Source: Dipteris shenzhenensis
Lineage: Eukaryota; Polypodiophyta; Polypodiopsida; Gleicheniales
Assembly (NCBI GenBank): GCA_047967505.1
Contig: CM106539.1
DNA length: 64,000 bases
Strand: one strand, 5' to 3'
This document shows positions 61,401 through 64,000 of the stretch, piece by piece. Position 1 is the stretch's first letter, and every line of letters begins with the position of its first letter. A program made the position numbers and the translations under genes. Under the pieces are notes generated by a model that had not been told where the DNA came from, made no database searches, and saw only the letters and a list, made by a program, of their open reading frames with translations.

Positions 61401-62645
61401 GACCCACTAGTTCGAAAACCTCAAAGCGGGTCTTCTCAAAGCTTTGCAAAAAACGTATCCAATTTTGCCAAGCAGGGCTACAAATTAAAGCTGTAGTTCA
61501 GTATGCAAATTAATATCATAGCATTAGCGTTTGTGCCTCAATGTTTGAGACCATAGCAGTATTTTGAAACAAAGTCCATAATTCTTGAAACAATGGAGCA
61601 CCACAGCAACAAGCTAGACACCTCATGAATGTTGAATTACACAGTAAAACTACAGAATGAAAAAAAGATCAGATGAAGAGGTCACATGGTTTTCAACCGT
61701 TCTTAAAAAACAGGTTTCCACCATCTGTGTGAGCATCCCCAAATATCCAACATCCAATCACTACGTTGGAAAATACTAATCCAATGGGAGATCTCTAATT
61801 CATTCAAACAACGCAGAATGAGTCTAGATACAAGTGATAAATGAGTTCTACTGGCCTCTTGCTGCAACCAGTGCTCATGATCCCAATGTTCAGCAAGTTG
61901 CCCTTTTGGGAAACTAACATAACCTCATACATCTTAACCAGGCCTCACCAATAAAATTTGTTAATCTTAATACCTACTTGTCCAAGTTGATATTCAGTCT
62001 GTAAAACATGATCTAGAGTAATGAAGGTGTCATGTTCTTTCAATGCTCAATCAGGCCATAATCCCTCTGTGAATGTACATGGTGTAACAAAACTAAATAT
62101 GTATTGATCCCCTTATACCCCCTACAGCCGTGCCCTTACCCACTTCCTTTAAATGTACACTGAAAGGACAAATAAATACCTTTAGTGCATTATTTTTGTG
62201 TCATATCATACATAATGACGACACCCCCGTGCTCAAAAACCCTTGCCTTCAAAAAAACTTTTAGCCACTATATTGCCCCTCCTTAACACAAACAACCAGT
62301 AGAGCTGAATTTTTAAGTACGACTTGAGCAAGAACGAAACGGGTCTCCTGACTGCAAGTCGTCAAGAATAAATAATGTGGCCTGCTAAGAAAAATTTTGT
62401 AACGTTGTAAATAACGCTTTTTAACCTGCTGCCAGAGTGGATCAGCCTATTCTCAATGACAGGAAGACAACAGAAATTACTTATCTTTAGACAAGCTCTC
62501 ACATGTCACTTCTTTCGACATAGATCTCCCTGCTCAATGTTACTATGCCTTTTTCATGCCTGTGGAACCATGAACAGAGCCTTTCACTGCTCAGCAAGGA
62601 ATATTCATGTGTCTTATGTCATCGCCATTCAAGCTCCTCAACAAC
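58441..62645. other. Mostly featureless AT-rich sequence
   Basis: A degenerate direct repeat of about 150 bp, roughly 215 bp apart, lies at 58617-58990. A short repeat of GGATGTAAATTTAGGGG type lies at 61236-61300. No reading frame with a known domain was found. Confidence 0.5.
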
Positions 62646-62792
62646 CTATAAAACTCTCTCTTTGACCCATGAACCAACCATTTCTGCTGCATCTTTCCAC
62701 GCACTATCCAGCATTATGTCATGGGCAATCGCAGGCAACACCACTGGATTGGTTTCATAAAATGTAGCAGTCTCCTGTAGCCCTTCCAAGTC
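62646..62792 (-). CDS. Possible terminal exon of an unidentified gene
   Basis: Forty-eight codons then TAG on the - strand: DLEGLQETATFYETNPVVLP, then about 10 residues, then SAWKDAAEMVGSWVKERV. The exon starts directly after an acceptor (AAACTTTTAG|GAC) with a branch-point-like CTTACTGAC 38 bp upstream. The other two frames close quickly. The residue composition looks like a soluble folded protein. I do not recognise the family. Upstream exons would lie above 62800 but could not be placed with confidence. Confidence 0.4.
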   Translation of the reverse strand, partial: DLEGLQETATFYETNPVVLPAIAHDIMLDSAWKDAAEMVGSWVKERVL

Positions 62793-63999
62793 CTAAAAGT
62801 TTACAGCAAGACTGATTCAAGTCAGTAAGTGAGCAGAGAATTGATTATTCACAGTTGTTGAATGAGACAACTAGCTTGGCTGCTATTCATACCCTCCAGC
62901 CTAATTCTTAATAAAATCATATGCATAAAGGAGGTACAATGTGTCCCATTCATAAGATGAAATTAATTTCAACAAGCATATAAAGATACCAAACTTTCTT
63001 ATTTCTCATGAATTCTGAAAGTGCACAATCAGACGGGACAACTCAGTGTTCATACATTTCTCATGAAGCATGTAGAAGCCCAATAACAATCAGAGCTCTG
63101 AGAAGAGGGATTTGAAATTTTGGACTTCTAGGGAGAACGTTTAGCAGCAGGATCTTTGACTATCTTGATTTGTCGAGAATATCAGCAGAGAATCAGACAC
63201 CGTTGGGGAGAAACTCTTGATTCGAGGTGAGCATTTACAACATTGTGCTCAAGCAGGAGTTCTTTGGCTGAAGATGGAAGGCACAAGTCGAGGTACTCAT
63301 CTCAACAACATGCAACAAACTTGGTGCTCTAGGGTCAAATGTTGACGATAATGATGGAAATGCAATCCTACTTTCAAATCTACCAATGGAGTATGCAGAT
63401 AAATTAAAGTGCTCATATAGATAATTATAGGCAGAATTCCAAGGTTTCCAAAGAAAGTTCTCAATTGCTAACCAAGCTCATGTGGATAGTGTTGTGACTC
63501 AAACAAGCTCACCTTCCTTATATATGGAGGTGGTGAATAACGTTTTAGCGTACTAGTACTTTGTTCCATGTTGAAATTTCGCTTGGGTTTTCTAGGGTGG
63601 TCAATCCAGTGATGCGAAGTTATTTTGACACACCTTTGAGATATTAGGTAGATGCAAACAAGTGAGTACAAGTACTCGTGAGCACTGCCTTCAATTGGTT
63701 CTGTCAAAGGAAAACAATTGTCAAGATGAATGAATGATTAATTTGCAACACCTGTGATGGAAGCCCGTGTATAGGAAGTTCGAATGATTTGCAAACTCTG
63801 AGAGAGAGAGAGAGAGAGTTCTTAAGAAAAGAAAGTGTGTGTGAGTGTGAGTGAGAGAGAAAGAACCAAAATAGAAGGGGGCCATGTAACGAAAAATGGT
63901 GTGGGACACTTTTTTAAGAAAAGTGTAAAGATAGCGCTGCCTGGAAGGCAGAACCAAATTTTATAAAAACCTGTTGTTAGAAATGATCCCAATAGAGGG
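62793..63999 (-). other. Possible 5' part of the same gene, unresolved
   Basis: TATATAAG lies at about 63516-63524 on the - strand. About 230 bp further, near 63280, an ATG opens MSTSTCAFHLQPKNSCLSTM, which is Ser/Thr-rich like a transit peptide, then closes. A GA microsatellite is at about 63797-63818. This is suggestive only. Confidence 0.2.
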
Positions 64000-64000
64000 T

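Overview
The window looks like a stretch of nuclear chromosome from a land plant with a large, repeat-rich genome. Only two complete conserved genes are visible. One is an intronless histone H4 gene at 39714-40025 on the + strand, carrying the plant-type residues I60 and R77. The other is a four-exon gene for cytosolic ribosomal protein eL13 (RPL13) on the - strand, 45827-48050. It encodes 206 residues, has a non-canonical GC-AG second intron, a probable intron in the 5' leader, and telo-box-like sequence upstream. Plant telo-boxes, polyadenylation-type histone structure and the retrotransposon lineages fit a seed plant or fern; the sequence alone does not fix the species.

Most of the rest is decaying transposable elements. 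Region 2.2-8.5 kb holds remnants of Ty3/gypsy-type elements on the + strand: a gag-like piece, a C-terminal reading-frame tail followed by an LTR at 5622-6499, and an aspartic protease remnant near 7.5 kb. Region 10.5-25.8 kb is a nested structure on the - strand. A gypsy-type element (called GY-1 here: LTR, tRNA-Asp-like PBS, repeat-rich leader, gag, protease) is interrupted by two copia elements. Copia A (12112-18018) is complete, with two 173-bp LTRs and a 5-bp target-site duplication. Copia B (18776-22752) keeps its 5' LTR but stops inside integrase.

Copia C (26203-29488, - strand) and copia D (33952-38582, + strand) are truncated relatives of copia A. They flank a 1-kb block of AC/AT/ACAT microsatellites that may lie inside another copia LTR remnant. 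A tRNA-derived SINE-like sequence sits just upstream of histone H4. A hAT-superfamily transposase remnant lies at 43.1-44.7 kb. Region 48.3-52.6 kb has two 0.66-0.71 kb direct repeats enclosing poly-C tracts and a protein-kinase fragment. Region 54.4-58.4 kb is a head-to-tail array of a second gypsy-type family (GY-2: leader, PBS, LTR and C-terminal tail), which is the family of the LTR at 5.6 kb.

The last 5.5 kb is mostly featureless, with one plausible unidentified exon at 62646-62792. I found no operon, CRISPR array or evident new system. The more unusual items are the GC-AG intron, a gag stop codon shared by three copia copies, the GY-2 tandem array with variable U3 repeats, the degenerate repeats in the GY-1 leader, and the kinase fragment between direct repeats.
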